From positions 3,708-11,471 of the forward strand of contig PMLO01000226.1 of NCBI GenBank assembly GCA_003158895.1: DNA of 7,764 bases, written 5' to 3'. The stretch is from Propionibacteriaceae bacterium. Its GTDB lineage: Bacteria > Actinomycetota > Actinomycetes > Propionibacteriales > Propionibacteriaceae. The notes under the pieces are model-generated. The model searched no databases and was not told the DNA's origin. It was given only the letters and a program-made list of their open reading frames with translations. Made by a program: the position numbers and the translations under genes. Below are positions 1 through 7,064 of this stretch, one piece after another. Position 1 is the first letter of the stretch. Each line of letters starts with the position of its first letter.

Positions 1-1272
1 ATCGACGCCGTCGGCCGTCACCGCGGCGCCGGCATGGGCGGTGGCCACGACGAACGCGAGCAGACGCTCAACCAGCTCCTCGTCGAGATGGACGGCTTCG
101 ACGTACGGGGCGGCGTGATCCTCATCGCGGCGACGAACCGTCCGGACGTGCTCGATCCCGCGCTCCTGCGGCCCGGCCGGTTCGATCGCCAGATCCCCGT
201 CGACGCACCGGATCTCAACGGCCGTCGCAAGATCCTTCAAGTCCACGCACAGGGCAAGCCCATGGCTGCCGGCGTGGACCTGGGCAGCGTCGCGCGCCGT
301 ACGCCCGGCTTCACCGGCGCCGACCTCGCGAACGTGCTCAACGAGGCCGCGCTGCTCACGGCCCGTACGAACAAGACCCAGATCGACAACTACGCGCTCG
401 ACGAGGCCATCGACCGCGTCATCGCCGGTCCGCAGCGCCGTACGCGCCTGATGAGCCCCGAAGAGGTGCTGATCACCGCCTACCACGAGGGCGGCCACGC
501 CATGGTCGCGGCCGCGATGCCCGCGACCGATCCCGTCCAGAAGGTCACGATCCTTCCGCGCGGCAAGGCACTCGGCTACACGATGGTGCTGCCCGACCAG
601 GACAAGTACAGCCAGACGCGCGGTGAGCTGCTCGACCAGCTCGCGTACATGCTGGGCGGTCGTGCGGCCGAGGAGATGGTCTTCCACGACCCGACCACCG
701 GCGCGAGCAACGACATCGAGAAGGCGACGAAGGTTGCCCGGGCGATGGTCACGCAGTACGGCATGACGGAGAGGCTCGGTGCCGTACAGCTCGGCTCCGA
801 CGACCGCGAGCCGTTCGTGGGTATGGAGATGACCCAGCAGCGCACGTACTCGGAGAGCACCGCCGCGATCATCGACGAGGAGGTGTCGCTCCTCATCGCC
901 ACGGCCCATCAGGAAGCCTTCGACGTGCTCGTCGAGAACCGCGACGTCCTCGACGAGCTGGTCCGCCAGCTGCTCGAGAAGGAGACGCTCGACAAGGAGC
1001 AGGTCGCGACGATCTTCAGGCCTCTGAAGAGGCACGAGAAGCGCCCCGCGTGGACAGGTTCCGAGACCCGCCGTCCGTCGTCGATCCCGCCAGTGGACCC
1101 GCCCGTACGGCCGGAGCCCGAGCTGGAGCCCGTACCGGCCGGCGGTGTCCAGCTTCCCCCCGGTCGCACGCCTCCGAGCGAGCCGTGGACCGACACCACG
1201 CCGACCGGGGGTTGGTCGCCCCCGACGTGGACCCCGGGTCAGTCCAACGACCGTCCGTTCGAGCAGAACTGA
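1..1272 (+). CDS. ftsH: ATP-dependent zinc metalloprotease FtsH (5' end outside window)
   Basis: Membrane-anchored AAA+ protease that unfolds and degrades membrane and short-lived cytosolic proteins. The frame is open from base 1, so only the C-terminal 423 residues are present; the transmembrane N-terminus, Walker A and the start codon lie upstream. The fragment begins with IDAVGR, immediately after the Walker B acidic pair. The second region of homology is at about residues 43-63 (ATNRPDVLDP, then LRPGRFDR with the arginine fingers). The M41 zinc site HEGGH is at 484-498, and the third zinc ligand Asp is at 712-714 in the GASND motif. After the protease domain comes a proline-rich tail of roughly 70 residues, probably disordered. 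The stop is TGA, with only two bases before folE, so it is the upstream gene of the folate operon. Identification is firm. Confidence 0.98.
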   Translation: MDAVGRHRGAGMGGGHDEREQTLNQLLVEMDGFDVRGGVILIAATNRPDVLDPALLRPGRFDRQIPVDAPDLNGRRKILQVHAQGKPMAAGVDLGSVARRTPGFTGADLANVLNEAALLTARTNKTQIDNYALDEAIDRVIAGPQRRTRLMSPEEVLITAYHEGGHAMVAAAMPATDPVQKVTILPRGKALGYTMVLPDQDKYSQTRGELLDQLAYMLGGRAAEEMVFHDPTTGASNDIEKATKVARAMVTQYGMTERLGAVQLGSDDREPFVGMEMTQQRTYSESTAAIIDEEVSLLIATAHQEAFDVLVENRDVLDELVRQLLEKETLDKEQVATIFRPLKRHEKRPAWTGSETRRPSSIPPVDPPVRPEPELEPVPAGGVQLPPGRTPPSEPWTDTTPTGGWSPPTWTPGQSNDRPFEQN

Positions 1273-1274
1273 CC

Positions 1275-1886
1275 ATGGACGGCGCAGGCCGTGGTCTCCT
1301 GAGGCCCGTCGGGCACGGAGGGTTTGACCTCCCGCGCATCGAGGCCGCCATCCGGGAGATCCTCATCGCGATCGGCGAGGACCCGGACCGGGACGGCCTG
1401 CTCGACACGCCGAAGCGGGTTGCGAGGGCGTACCGGGAGGTCTTCTCCGGCCTCCACACCGATCCAGCCGATCACCTGAGCACGACCTTCGACATCGTCC
1501 AGGACGAGCTCGTGCTGGTCCGCGAGATCGAGGTCAACTCGACGTGCGAGCACCACCTCGTACCGTTCATGGGCGTGGCCCACGTCGGCTACATCCCGAG
1601 CGCTGGCCGAGGCGTCGTGGGGCTGTCGAAGCTGGCCCGGGTCGTTGACGGCTTCGCGCGACGGCCGCAGGTGCAGGAACGCCTGACCGCTCAGATCGCC
1701 GATGCGCTCGTCGAGCGGCTGGATCCGCGCGGCGTCATCGTGGTGCTCGAGTGCGAGCACCTGTGCATGACGATCCGTGGCGCCCAGAAGCCCAACGCGC
1801 GCACGATCACCACGGCTGTACGGGGCGAGCTGCGCGAGACAGCCGCTCGCGCGGAGGCGATGGCGCTCATCCAGGGACCCCGGTGA
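1275..1886 (+). CDS. folE: GTP cyclohydrolase I
   Basis: Cytosolic enzyme converting GTP to 7,8-dihydroneopterin triphosphate, the first committed step of folate synthesis. It has 203 residues, a normal length for the family. The N-terminal helix region contains GEDPDRDGLLDTPKRVARAY. The zinc site is Cys91 and His94 (CEHH) plus Cys164 (EHLC). The core also has GLSKLARVVDGFARRPQVQERLT and the C-terminal RGAQKPNARTITTAVRG. The ATG at 1275 is chosen because family similarity begins shortly after it; the longer frame upstream overlaps the FtsH tail and does not resemble FolE. No clear Shine-Dalgarno precedes this ATG, so translation is probably coupled to ftsH two bases upstream. The stop overlaps the folP start (GTGA). 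The usual Gly of the KPG motif is Asn174, a minor change. Confidence 0.97.
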   Translation: MDGAGRGLLRPVGHGGFDLPRIEAAIREILIAIGEDPDRDGLLDTPKRVARAYREVFSGLHTDPADHLSTTFDIVQDELVLVREIEVNSTCEHHLVPFMGVAHVGYIPSAGRGVVGLSKLARVVDGFARRPQVQERLTAQIADALVERLDPRGVIVVLECEHLCMTIRGAQKPNARTITTAVRGELRETAARAEAMALIQGPR

Positions 1887-2704
1887 CGGCAGCCGTCGCG
1901 CTGCTCACCCCCGGGCCGACCCGGGTCGTCGGCATCCTCAACGTGACGCCCGACTCGTTCTCCGACGGCGGCCGCTACACCGATGTCGAGACCGCGGTCT
2001 CACACGGTCTCGCGCTCGCGGCCGAGGGGGCTACCCTCATCGACGTCGGCGGTGAGTCGACGCGTCCGGGTGCCGAGCGGGTGGATGCCGGGACCGAGCT
2101 CATGCGCGTCCTTCCCGTCGTCACACGGCTCGCCGAGCGCGGCGTCGCGGTCTCCGTCGACACGACGCGTGCCGAGGTCGCGGCACGGTGCGTCGATGCG
2201 GGCGCCGTGGTCGTCAACGACGTGTCCGGCGGGTTGGCGGACCCCGAGATGCTGACCACGGTCGCAGCGCTGGGTTGCGTGTACGTGGCGATGCATTGGC
2301 GGGGGCACAGCGCCACGATGATCCAGCGCGCCACGTACGACGACGTGGTCGCTGAGGTCGTCGATGAGCTTCTGGACCGCGTGAAGGCGGCGACGAGAGC
2401 AGGCATCGAGCCCGACCGGCTCGTGCTCGACCCCGGCCTTGGCTTCGCCAAGACCGGCGACCAGAGCTGGGACGTACTGCGGGGCGTCGAGGCCATCCAC
2501 GGCATCGGGTTGCCCGTGCTGTGGGGCGCGTCGCGCAAGGGCATGCTCGACCCGGTGGCACCAGGAGGGCCTGCGGCGCGCGATGATGCGTCCGTGGCGA
2601 TCACGACCTGGCTGGCGATGCACGGAGCGTGGGGAGTCCGTACGCACACGGTCGCTCCCCACCTGGCTGCGGTGGCGGTCGCGGGCAGGCTGGAGCAGTC
2701 ATGA
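1883..2704 (+). CDS. folP: Dihydropteroate synthase
   Basis: Condenses 6-hydroxymethyl-dihydropterin pyrophosphate with p-aminobenzoate to dihydropteroate; it is the sulfonamide target. It has 273 residues and a TIM-barrel family layout. Motifs in order are NVTPDSFSDGG, DVGGESTRPGA (pyrophosphate and pABA loop), VSVDT, VNDVSGG, MHWRG, DPGLGFAKT, GASRK (pterin/pABA lysine loop) and WGVRTH with the late arginine. All key residues are present, so it should be an active housekeeping enzyme. The start is GTG at 1883, overlapping the folE stop by four bases; AGGGA at 1873-1877 sits five bases upstream and supports it over the in-frame upstream ATG at 1751. The stop overlaps the folB start (ATGA). 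Nothing suggests a resistance allele, although that cannot be excluded by eye. Confidence 0.97.
   Translation: MTAAVALLTPGPTRVVGILNVTPDSFSDGGRYTDVETAVSHGLALAAEGATLIDVGGESTRPGAERVDAGTELMRVLPVVTRLAERGVAVSVDTTRAEVAARCVDAGAVVVNDVSGGLADPEMLTTVAALGCVYVAMHWRGHSATMIQRATYDDVVAEVVDELLDRVKAATRAGIEPDRLVLDPGLGFAKTGDQSWDVLRGVEAIHGIGLPVLWGASRKGMLDPVAPGGPAARDDASVAITTWLAMHGAWGVRTHTVAPHLAAVAVAGRLEQS
2692..2695 (+). promoter_or_regulatory. Ribosome binding site deciding the folB start
   Basis: GGAG lies five bases before the ATG at 2701, inside the last codons of folP. No comparable site precedes the alternative ATG at 2737, so 2701 is favoured. Confidence 0.6.
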
Positions 2705-3099
2705 GGTACGTGGGCGGCGGGCAGTACGACGCGTTCATGCAGGCGGACCGGATCGAGATCACCGGGATCGCCGCGAGCGGTGTGCACGGCGTGTACGAGG
2801 ACGAGGCTGTGGACGCGCAGCCGTTCGTCGTGGACGTCCTCATCTGGACCAACGTGTCGGAGGCCGCCACGAGCGACCGGCTGGAGTCGACCATCGATTA
2901 CGTGGCCGCCAGCGAGCTTGTGCAGCAGGTCGTCGAGTCGTCGCGCGCGAAGCTCATCGAGACCCTGGCGAACGAGATCTGCGAGGCGCTGCTCAGCAAC
3001 ATCCACGCCCTCGCCGTCCAGATCACCGTCCACAAGCCACGCGCCGCCCGCGATGCGCGCGCCGACGATGTGAGCATCACCCTGATGAGGACGCGATGA
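2701..3099 (+). CDS. folB: Dihydroneopterin aldolase
   Basis: Cleaves 7,8-dihydroneopterin to 6-hydroxymethyl-dihydropterin and glycolaldehyde, supplying the FolK substrate. It has 132 residues. The family core starts at about residue 16 (DRIEITGIAASGVHGVYEDE) with the catalytic-region glutamate just after the HGV motif, continues through QPFVVDV and TIDYVA, then LIETLANEICEALL, and ends with the active-site lysine in ITVHKPRA. The ATG at 2701 overlaps the folP stop (ATGA) and has a GGAG site. An internal ATG at 2737 would give a 120-residue protein with a more typical short N-terminus, so the first 12 residues may be a lineage-specific extension. The stop overlaps the folK start by four bases. 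The order folB-folK follows the pathway. Confidence 0.95.
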   Translation: MRYVGGGQYDAFMQADRIEITGIAASGVHGVYEDEAVDAQPFVVDVLIWTNVSEAATSDRLESTIDYVAASELVQQVVESSRAKLIETLANEICEALLSNIHALAVQITVHKPRAARDARADDVSITLMRTR

Positions 3100-3596
3100 G
3101 GGCAGCGTTCGGCCTTGGGTCGAACCTCGGCGACCGCGTCGAGCACCTGCGTGCCGCTGTCGCCGGGTTGGCAGCGGCAGGGGTGGGGAACCTCGAGGTT
3201 TCCTCGGTGTACGAGACCGATCCCATCGGCGGGCCCGAGCAACCGGACTACCTCAACGCCGTCGCCGTCGGTGACACGGCGCTGGCGGCCGACGAGCTGC
3301 TCAGCCTGGCGCGCACACTCGAGCTCGCGGCCCAGCGCGTTCGGACCGTGCGCAACGCCCCTCGTACGCTCGACGTCGACATCCTCGCCCTCGGCGACGT
3401 GGTGCTGCACACCGACGAGCTGACCGTGCCGCACCCACGCGCCCATGAGCGCGCGTTCGTGCTGGTGCCGTGGTCCGAGGTCGACCCCGGTTTCGTCGTC
3501 CCGGGGCTCGGGATGGTGTCCCAGCTCGCGCAGGCGGTGGACGCCTCGGGCGTACGGTCCGGACCGGCAGTCGACCTGGGAGGCCCACGTGCCTGA
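3096..3596 (+). CDS. folK: 6-hydroxymethyl-dihydropterin pyrophosphokinase (HPPK)
   Basis: Transfers pyrophosphate from ATP to 6-hydroxymethyl-dihydropterin, giving the FolP substrate. It has 166 residues, the usual size. It begins with the family signature FGLGSNLGDR. Next come SSVYETDPIGGPEQPDYLNAV (pterin-binding region, residues 36-56), RVRTVRNAPRTLDVDIL with the two magnesium aspartates Asp93 and Asp95, and TVPHPRAHERAFVLVPWSEVDP. The ATG at 3096 overlaps the folB stop (ATGA), and GAGGA at 3087-3091 lies four bases upstream. The loop that reads RWGPRTLD in many HPPKs, including E. coli, reads RNAPRTLD here, so the Trp-Gly pair is Asn-Ala. Catalytic acids are intact. The last eight bases overlap the DUF3180 start. 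Confidence 0.96.
   Translation: MRAAFGLGSNLGDRVEHLRAAVAGLAAAGVGNLEVSSVYETDPIGGPEQPDYLNAVAVGDTALAADELLSLARTLELAAQRVRTVRNAPRTLDVDILALGDVVLHTDELTVPHPRAHERAFVLVPWSEVDPGFVVPGLGMVSQLAQAVDASGVRSGPAVDLGGPRA
3578..3583 (+). promoter_or_regulatory. Ribosome binding site for the DUF3180 gene
   Basis: GGGAGG ends five bases before the GTG at 3589. It decides a start that lies inside the end of folK, where the open frame otherwise extends much further upstream. Confidence 0.7.
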
Positions 3597-4071
3597 ATCG
3601 CCATCGGGCGTCCAGCCCACGCGGCTCCGCGCCCTCGTCCTCGCGGCGATCGTCGGTGGGGGCGTCACGTTCCTCCTGCTGCTCGGCGTCAGCGCCTACG
3701 CGTTGACGATGCCCGTCGTGCCCTGGACGACGCCGATGCTTATGTTCGTCGGCGCGGTGGCGGCGGGCGTGCTGGCCCGGGTCACGTATCTGCGCAACCA
3801 CGTCGTGCATCAGCCGCAGGACCCGGTACGTTCGGTCGCCACGCTGGCCATCGCCAAAGCGCTGCTCATCGGCGGGTCGTTGCTCACCGGCGGCTACCTG
3901 GTCTTCGCCCTGTTCAGCGTCGGCCACCTCGACGCGCCGCTGCCCAAGCAGCGCCTGATCATCGGCCTCGTGACCGCAGCAGCCGCGATCGGACTCGTGG
4001 TCTCCGGCTGGGCGCTCGAGCGCGCGTGCCGTACCCCCGATGCGGACGAGGACGAAAACCACGACACATAG
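3589..4071 (+). CDS. DUF3180 family membrane protein
   Basis: Small integral membrane protein of unknown function, 160 residues. Four hydrophobic segments are visible at about residues 14-38, 44-64, 84-108 and 120-142. They are followed by a short charged C-terminus containing ALERACRTPDADEDE. The P-x-x-PWTTP motif after helix 1, the QDPVRSVATLAIAKA stretch before helix 3, and the LERxCRxP ending fit the DUF3180 family as I know it. That family sits directly after folK in Mycobacterium (Rv3605c position) and other actinobacteria. The start is GTG with a strong GGGAGG site, overlapping folK by eight bases, so it is probably co-translated with the folate genes. A role linked to folate or to FtsH is only suggested by synteny; nothing in the sequence shows an activity. 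Confidence 0.88.
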   Translation: MPESPSGVQPTRLRALVLAAIVGGGVTFLLLLGVSAYALTMPVVPWTTPMLMFVGAVAAGVLARVTYLRNHVVHQPQDPVRSVATLAIAKALLIGGSLLTGGYLVFALFSVGHLDAPLPKQRLIIGLVTAAAAIGLVVSGWALERACRTPDADEDENHDT

Positions 4072-4093
4072 CCCTGCCTCACGCGTGGCTCCG

Positions 4094-4783
4094 ATGTCTG
4101 GTCATACGCTGACGCGCGTGACTTCCCCACAACGATCACAACCCGTTTCACCGCATCGTCGCCTGTCCGAGGTGGCGTTGGCGGTTGGCAGCGCCTTCGC
4201 GCTCTCTTCCCTGTTCGGCAACATCTGGTTCGGCCGGCTCGGCATCGTCGTGCTCGCGTTCGCGGCGATGGTGGCCGTCCGTGCGGCGTGGCACGAAGTG
4301 GTCGATGCCCGCCTCGAAGGGCATGGGCAGCTGCTTGCTGCGGAGAACCGACACCAGGAGCTCCTGTTCGAGACGCGACAGTCGGCAACGATCGTTCGCG
4401 AGGTCCTGCGCAAGCGGAACAGCGTGCTGGCGGAGACGCTGACGTCGACGCGGACCGATCTCGCCGTGACCCGTACCGAGGTCATCCAGCGGAACAAGCT
4501 CATCGCCGAGCAGCTCCGGGTCCTGTCCACGATGAGGGGCGATCTTGCTGCCGCTCGCGTCGAGCGCGACGCGCTCGTCGGCGATGTGGCCGCCCTCGTC
4601 GATCGCGTGGAGAAGCTCGAGGACAGCGTCCAGCCAGGCTCGGCCGAGGTGCTCAACCTGCCACGCCGCGTACGCAGGCCCGGGCGTCCGGAGAGCTGGA
4701 GCACCGACGAGCTCCCGTCGGTCGCCGAGATGGTCCAGCTCGACGTCAAGAGCCCGGCCACGCCGGTGTGGAAGCAGGCCTGA
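4094..4783 (+). CDS. Membrane-anchored coiled-coil protein, function unknown
   Basis: I do not recognise this gene. The 229-residue product has a basic N-terminus, two hydrophobic segments at about residues 26-45 and 48-66 (probably a hairpin membrane anchor), then a long charged helical region at about 68-178 with coiled-coil character (for example LIAEQLRVLSTMRGDLAAARVERDALVGDVAALVDRVEKLED). A probably disordered basic, Pro-containing tail of about 50 residues follows. It is the last gene of the folate operon and occupies the position of the membrane protein Rv3604c of M. tuberculosis, but homology to it is not evident. The start is uncertain: ATG at 4094 lacks a Shine-Dalgarno, and GTG at 4118 sits seven bases after a -10-like box and could be a leaderless start (221 residues). 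That the frame is coding is well supported by third-position G/C bias. Confidence 0.82.
   Translation: MSGHTLTRVTSPQRSQPVSPHRRLSEVALAVGSAFALSSLFGNIWFGRLGIVVLAFAAMVAVRAAWHEVVDARLEGHGQLLAAENRHQELLFETRQSATIVREVLRKRNSVLAETLTSTRTDLAVTRTEVIQRNKLIAEQLRVLSTMRGDLAAARVERDALVGDVAALVDRVEKLEDSVQPGSAEVLNLPRRVRRPGRPESWSTDELPSVAEMVQLDVKSPATPVWKQA
4105..4110 (+). promoter_or_regulatory. Possible -10 box for a leaderless start at 4118
   Basis: TACGCT fits the actinobacterial TANNNT -10 pattern and is followed by seven bases and then an in-frame GTG at 4118, the spacing expected for a leaderless transcript. No convincing -35 is seen. If real, the coiled-coil gene has its own promoter. Confidence 0.3.
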
Positions 4784-4804
4784 GGGCACGCTCCACCACA
4801 GACT

Positions 4805-4838
4805 CTGAGCGCCGCGCCCGGATGGGGCCGGCGCTCAG
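4805..4838. terminator. Bidirectional hairpin terminator between convergent genes
   Basis: A 10-bp perfect stem (4805-4814 with 4829-4838, CTGAGCGCCG arm) continues after one bulged C into four more pairs (4816-4819 with 4825-4828) around a five-base GGATG loop. It lies 21 bases after the + strand stop at 4783 and 24 bases beyond the end of the - strand gene at 4863. There is no U-tract on either side, common for actinobacterial terminators. It probably serves both converging operons. Confidence 0.8.
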
Positions 4839-4862
4839 TTGGTGTCTAGGCCCAGTCGGTGT

Positions 4863-5999
4863 CTACTTCGCGAGATCGCCCACGACGTAGCCGACAGAGG
4901 CGACGGCGAGGGCCAGATCGTCGACAGAAGTGCCGGGCAGTACGGCCTCGAGCGCGGCCATGTGGGAGAAGCTCGCCGTACGGAGCTTGAGCCGCCAGGG
5001 GACCTTCTCGCCGCGGGAGACGAGCCACCAGCCGGCGCGGCCGAGCGGGGCTTCGTGCGCGACGTACGTGTCGCCCACCGGTACGCGCATCACCTTCGGC
5101 AGCTTCACCGAGACCGGCCCGCCTGTACGGGTGGTGGCGTGTACAGCAGCCACCAGCAGGGTCGCCGTACTCTCCAGCTCGTCGGCCCACGCCAGGAGAC
5201 GCGAGACGGCGTCGCCGGGGTGGTCGCTCAGGGGGACGGTGGGCACCTTCAGGTCGGCGTACGCGAGATACGGGGCGCTGCGCCGCAGGTCGGTGTCGAT
5301 CCCGGCGGCACGGGCGGCCGGACCGGTGACACCGTACGTGCGGACGAGGCTCGGGTCGATCACGGCGACGCCCGTGGGGAGGCCGGCCTGTACGAGGAGC
5401 GTGCGCAGCTCCGGCGCGAGCGCGGCGATCGTCTGGGCGAGCTCTGCCTCGGCATCAAGCCATCGCTGGTCGGCATCGACCGAGAGCCCTCCGAGACGGC
5501 ACACCATCGGATGCACCCGGTTGCCGGACAGGTCGGCGAGCTGCTCGCGAAGCGCCTCGCGTGCCGCGTGGACCCGCGTCGCGACCGCCGCGTCCGGAGC
5601 GAGCGTGGCCGGGATCACCGACAGGAACCCCAGGTGGCTGTGCAGCCGGGCGTGCTCCGCCAGCACCGTACGTAGCCACGTCGCACGGGGTGGCGGTGTC
5701 AGGCGCAGGGCTCCCTCGATCGTCAGCGCGGCACCGAGCTCGCCGGCGAAGGGCGCCTGCCAGTCGTGGCGGTTGGCCAGTGCGAGCAGCTGGCGGTAGT
5801 CACGTACTTCGAACAGCTTCTCCGCCGATCGATGGCTCGCGCCTGGTCGGATCTCCGCCTCACCGATCACGTCGCCATCGAGGCGGCACACGATCTCGAC
5901 GACCCCGGAACGGCTCGGGTGGTCAGGACCGAGGTCGACGAGCTGGCGATGTGCGGAGACGACGCCGAGCGGCGCGCCCAGCACGTACGTCACCGTCAC
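4863..5999 (-). CDS. Orphan NuoD-like protein (49-kDa complex I subunit family)
   Basis: 378 residues, related along most of its length to NuoD, the quinone-site subunit of NADH:quinone oxidoreductase. Family landmarks: LGPDHPSRSGVVEIVCRLDG (residues 23-42), then ASHRSAEKLFEVRDYRQ and PFAGELGAALTIE. Next are RATWLRTVLAEHARLHSHL (105-123), RVHPMVCRLGGL (161-172) and YGVTGPAARAAG with DLRRSAPYLAY (about 222-250). PVGDTYVAHEAPLGRAGWWLVS comes near 306-328. Ser31 replaces the quinone-site His of HPSTHG and Trp80 replaces the quinone-site Tyr; the usual C-terminal DPVMGxxDR is also lost. No other nuo genes are nearby. Streptomyces carries, from memory, a second NuoD-like gene near its ftsH-fol cluster. 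The GTG start overlaps the regulator's stop by four bases and has no clear Shine-Dalgarno, so translation is probably coupled. Its biochemical function is unknown and normal complex I catalysis is unlikely. Confidence 0.88.
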   Translation of the reverse strand: MTVTYVLGAPLGVVSAHRQLVDLGPDHPSRSGVVEIVCRLDGDVIGEAEIRPGASHRSAEKLFEVRDYRQLLALANRHDWQAPFAGELGAALTIEGALRLTPPPRATWLRTVLAEHARLHSHLGFLSVIPATLAPDAAVATRVHAAREALREQLADLSGNRVHPMVCRLGGLSVDADQRWLDAEAELAQTIAALAPELRTLLVQAGLPTGVAVIDPSLVRTYGVTGPAARAAGIDTDLRRSAPYLAYADLKVPTVPLSDHPGDAVSRLLAWADELESTATLLVAAVHATTRTGGPVSVKLPKVMRVPVGDTYVAHEAPLGRAGWWLVSRGEKVPWRLKLRTASFSHMAALEAVLPGTSVDDLALAVASVGYVVGDLAK

Positions 6000-6994
6000 C
6001 GGCGGTAGTCCGACGATGCGCGGATGACGAGCTCGGGCGAGAACCTCACCTGCTTCACCTTGCCGGTGAGGAGAAGGTCGGCGGCGTTCCAGCCGATGTC
6101 GTGCATCGGCTGGCGGACGGACGTCAGCGGGGTCCGCAGCTCCTTGATGATCGGTACGTCGTCGTACCCGACGACGGCCATCTGCTCCGGGACGGCGATA
6201 TCGCGCTCGCGCAGAGTCCGCATCACGCCGAGCGCCACGATGTCGTTGACGCAGAAGACGGCGGTCGGCGGCTCCTCGCCGGAGTCCAGAAGGTTGCGCA
6301 TCGCCTCGGCGCCGTCATCGCCGGTCATGTCGGGGAGGAGGACTTCGACGATCACGTCGGCAGGGTCAAGGCCCGCCTCGTACACAGCGGCCATCGTGCC
6401 GGCTGAACGGTCCCGGCATTGCTGGATCTCCATGGGACCGTTGAGCAGAGCGATCCGTCGATGCCCTTGCTCGAGAAGATGAGCAACCGCCAATCGGCCC
6501 CCCTTGACATTGTCCACGCTGACGCAGGCGAGATCGGGGCTGTGCGTGTCGAGCAGGACGACGGGGATCTGCAGGTTCGTGAGTATGTCGAATCGCTCGT
6601 TCAGGTTTCCGAACGGTGTGATGAGAATGCCGCGGACACCCTGTTCCGCGAACTGACGCAGATAACGCGTCTCGCGCTCTACGTCCTCGTCGGAGCTGCA
6701 CAGCATGAGCAGGTGATTGTCTTCTGACAGCCGGTCCTCGATGCCGCGGACGATTCCTGTGTAGAAGGGATTTGCGAGGTCCAGGACGACGACGCCCACC
6801 GTCTGCGAGTGTCCGGCGCGTAACTGACGTGCCGTGGCGTTGCGCACGAATCCCAGCTCGTGCATCGCGTCCTGCACGCGCCGCCTGGTGGGCTCCGAGA
6901 CGAAATCGGGTCGGTTCAGCACGTTCGACACCGTGCCCACGGACACGCCTGCCACGCGTGCGACGTCCTTGATGCTCGCTCGATCTCTGCCCAC
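5996..6994 (-). CDS. LacI-family transcriptional regulator
   Basis: 332 residues with the full LacI/GalR layout. The N-terminal helix-turn-helix is at residues 8-27 (IKDVARVAGVSVGTVSNVLN). A hinge-helix region around RNATARQLRAG is followed by the periplasmic-binding-protein-like effector domain, with VVVLDLANPFYTGIVRGIE, SVDNVKGGRLAVAHLLEQGHRRIALLNG, FCVNDIVALGVM, VAVVGYDD-like MAVVGYDDVP and PLTSVRQPMHDIGWNAADLLL. Such proteins usually bind a sugar and repress transport or catabolism genes, but no sugar genes are in the window and the effector cannot be read from sequence. The start is GTG at 6994; GGAAGGGA at 7001-7008 sits six bases upstream on the minus strand. The stop overlaps the NuoD-like start, so both are one unit. 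The first two-thirds of the gene is visibly less GC-rich than the folate operon. Confidence 0.96.
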   Translation of the reverse strand: MGRDRASIKDVARVAGVSVGTVSNVLNRPDFVSEPTRRRVQDAMHELGFVRNATARQLRAGHSQTVGVVVLDLANPFYTGIVRGIEDRLSEDNHLLMLCSSDEDVERETRYLRQFAEQGVRGILITPFGNLNERFDILTNLQIPVVLLDTHSPDLACVSVDNVKGGRLAVAHLLEQGHRRIALLNGPMEIQQCRDRSAGTMAAVYEAGLDPADVIVEVLLPDMTGDDGAEAMRNLLDSGEEPPTAVFCVNDIVALGVMRTLRERDIAVPEQMAVVGYDDVPIIKELRTPLTSVRQPMHDIGWNAADLLLTGKVKQVRFSPELVIRASSDYRR

Positions 6995-7064
6995 GGGTGG
7001 TCCCTTCCACTTGTATCCTGCCTGATCCGGACGGCATCTGGGAGCATCCGGTCGGCGCGGCCGG

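Noticed and set aside
1050..1274. Upstream extension of the folE frame to an ATG at 1050
   Set aside because: The added residues overlap the FtsH tail in another frame and do not resemble GTP cyclohydrolase I.
1975..3033. 352-residue open frame on the - strand opposite folP and folB
   Set aside because: It has no recognisable domain, a low-complexity Ser/Thr/Arg composition, and covers two well-supported genes.
3301..4062. 253-residue open frame on the - strand opposite folK and DUF3180
   Set aside because: The composition (Arg, Glu, Gln, Ala runs) is typical of a shadow of a GC-rich gene, and the opposite strand has family matches and ribosome sites.
4841..4865. Direct repeat GGTGTCTA at 4841-4848 and 4858-4865
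   Set aside because: Only eight bases, two copies, and the second includes the stop codon of the NuoD-like gene; probably chance.
4839..5675. Long open frame on the + strand opposite the NuoD-like gene
   Set aside because: It is antisense to a gene with clear family motifs, has an Arg/Gly-rich composition, and looks like a by-product of high GC content.
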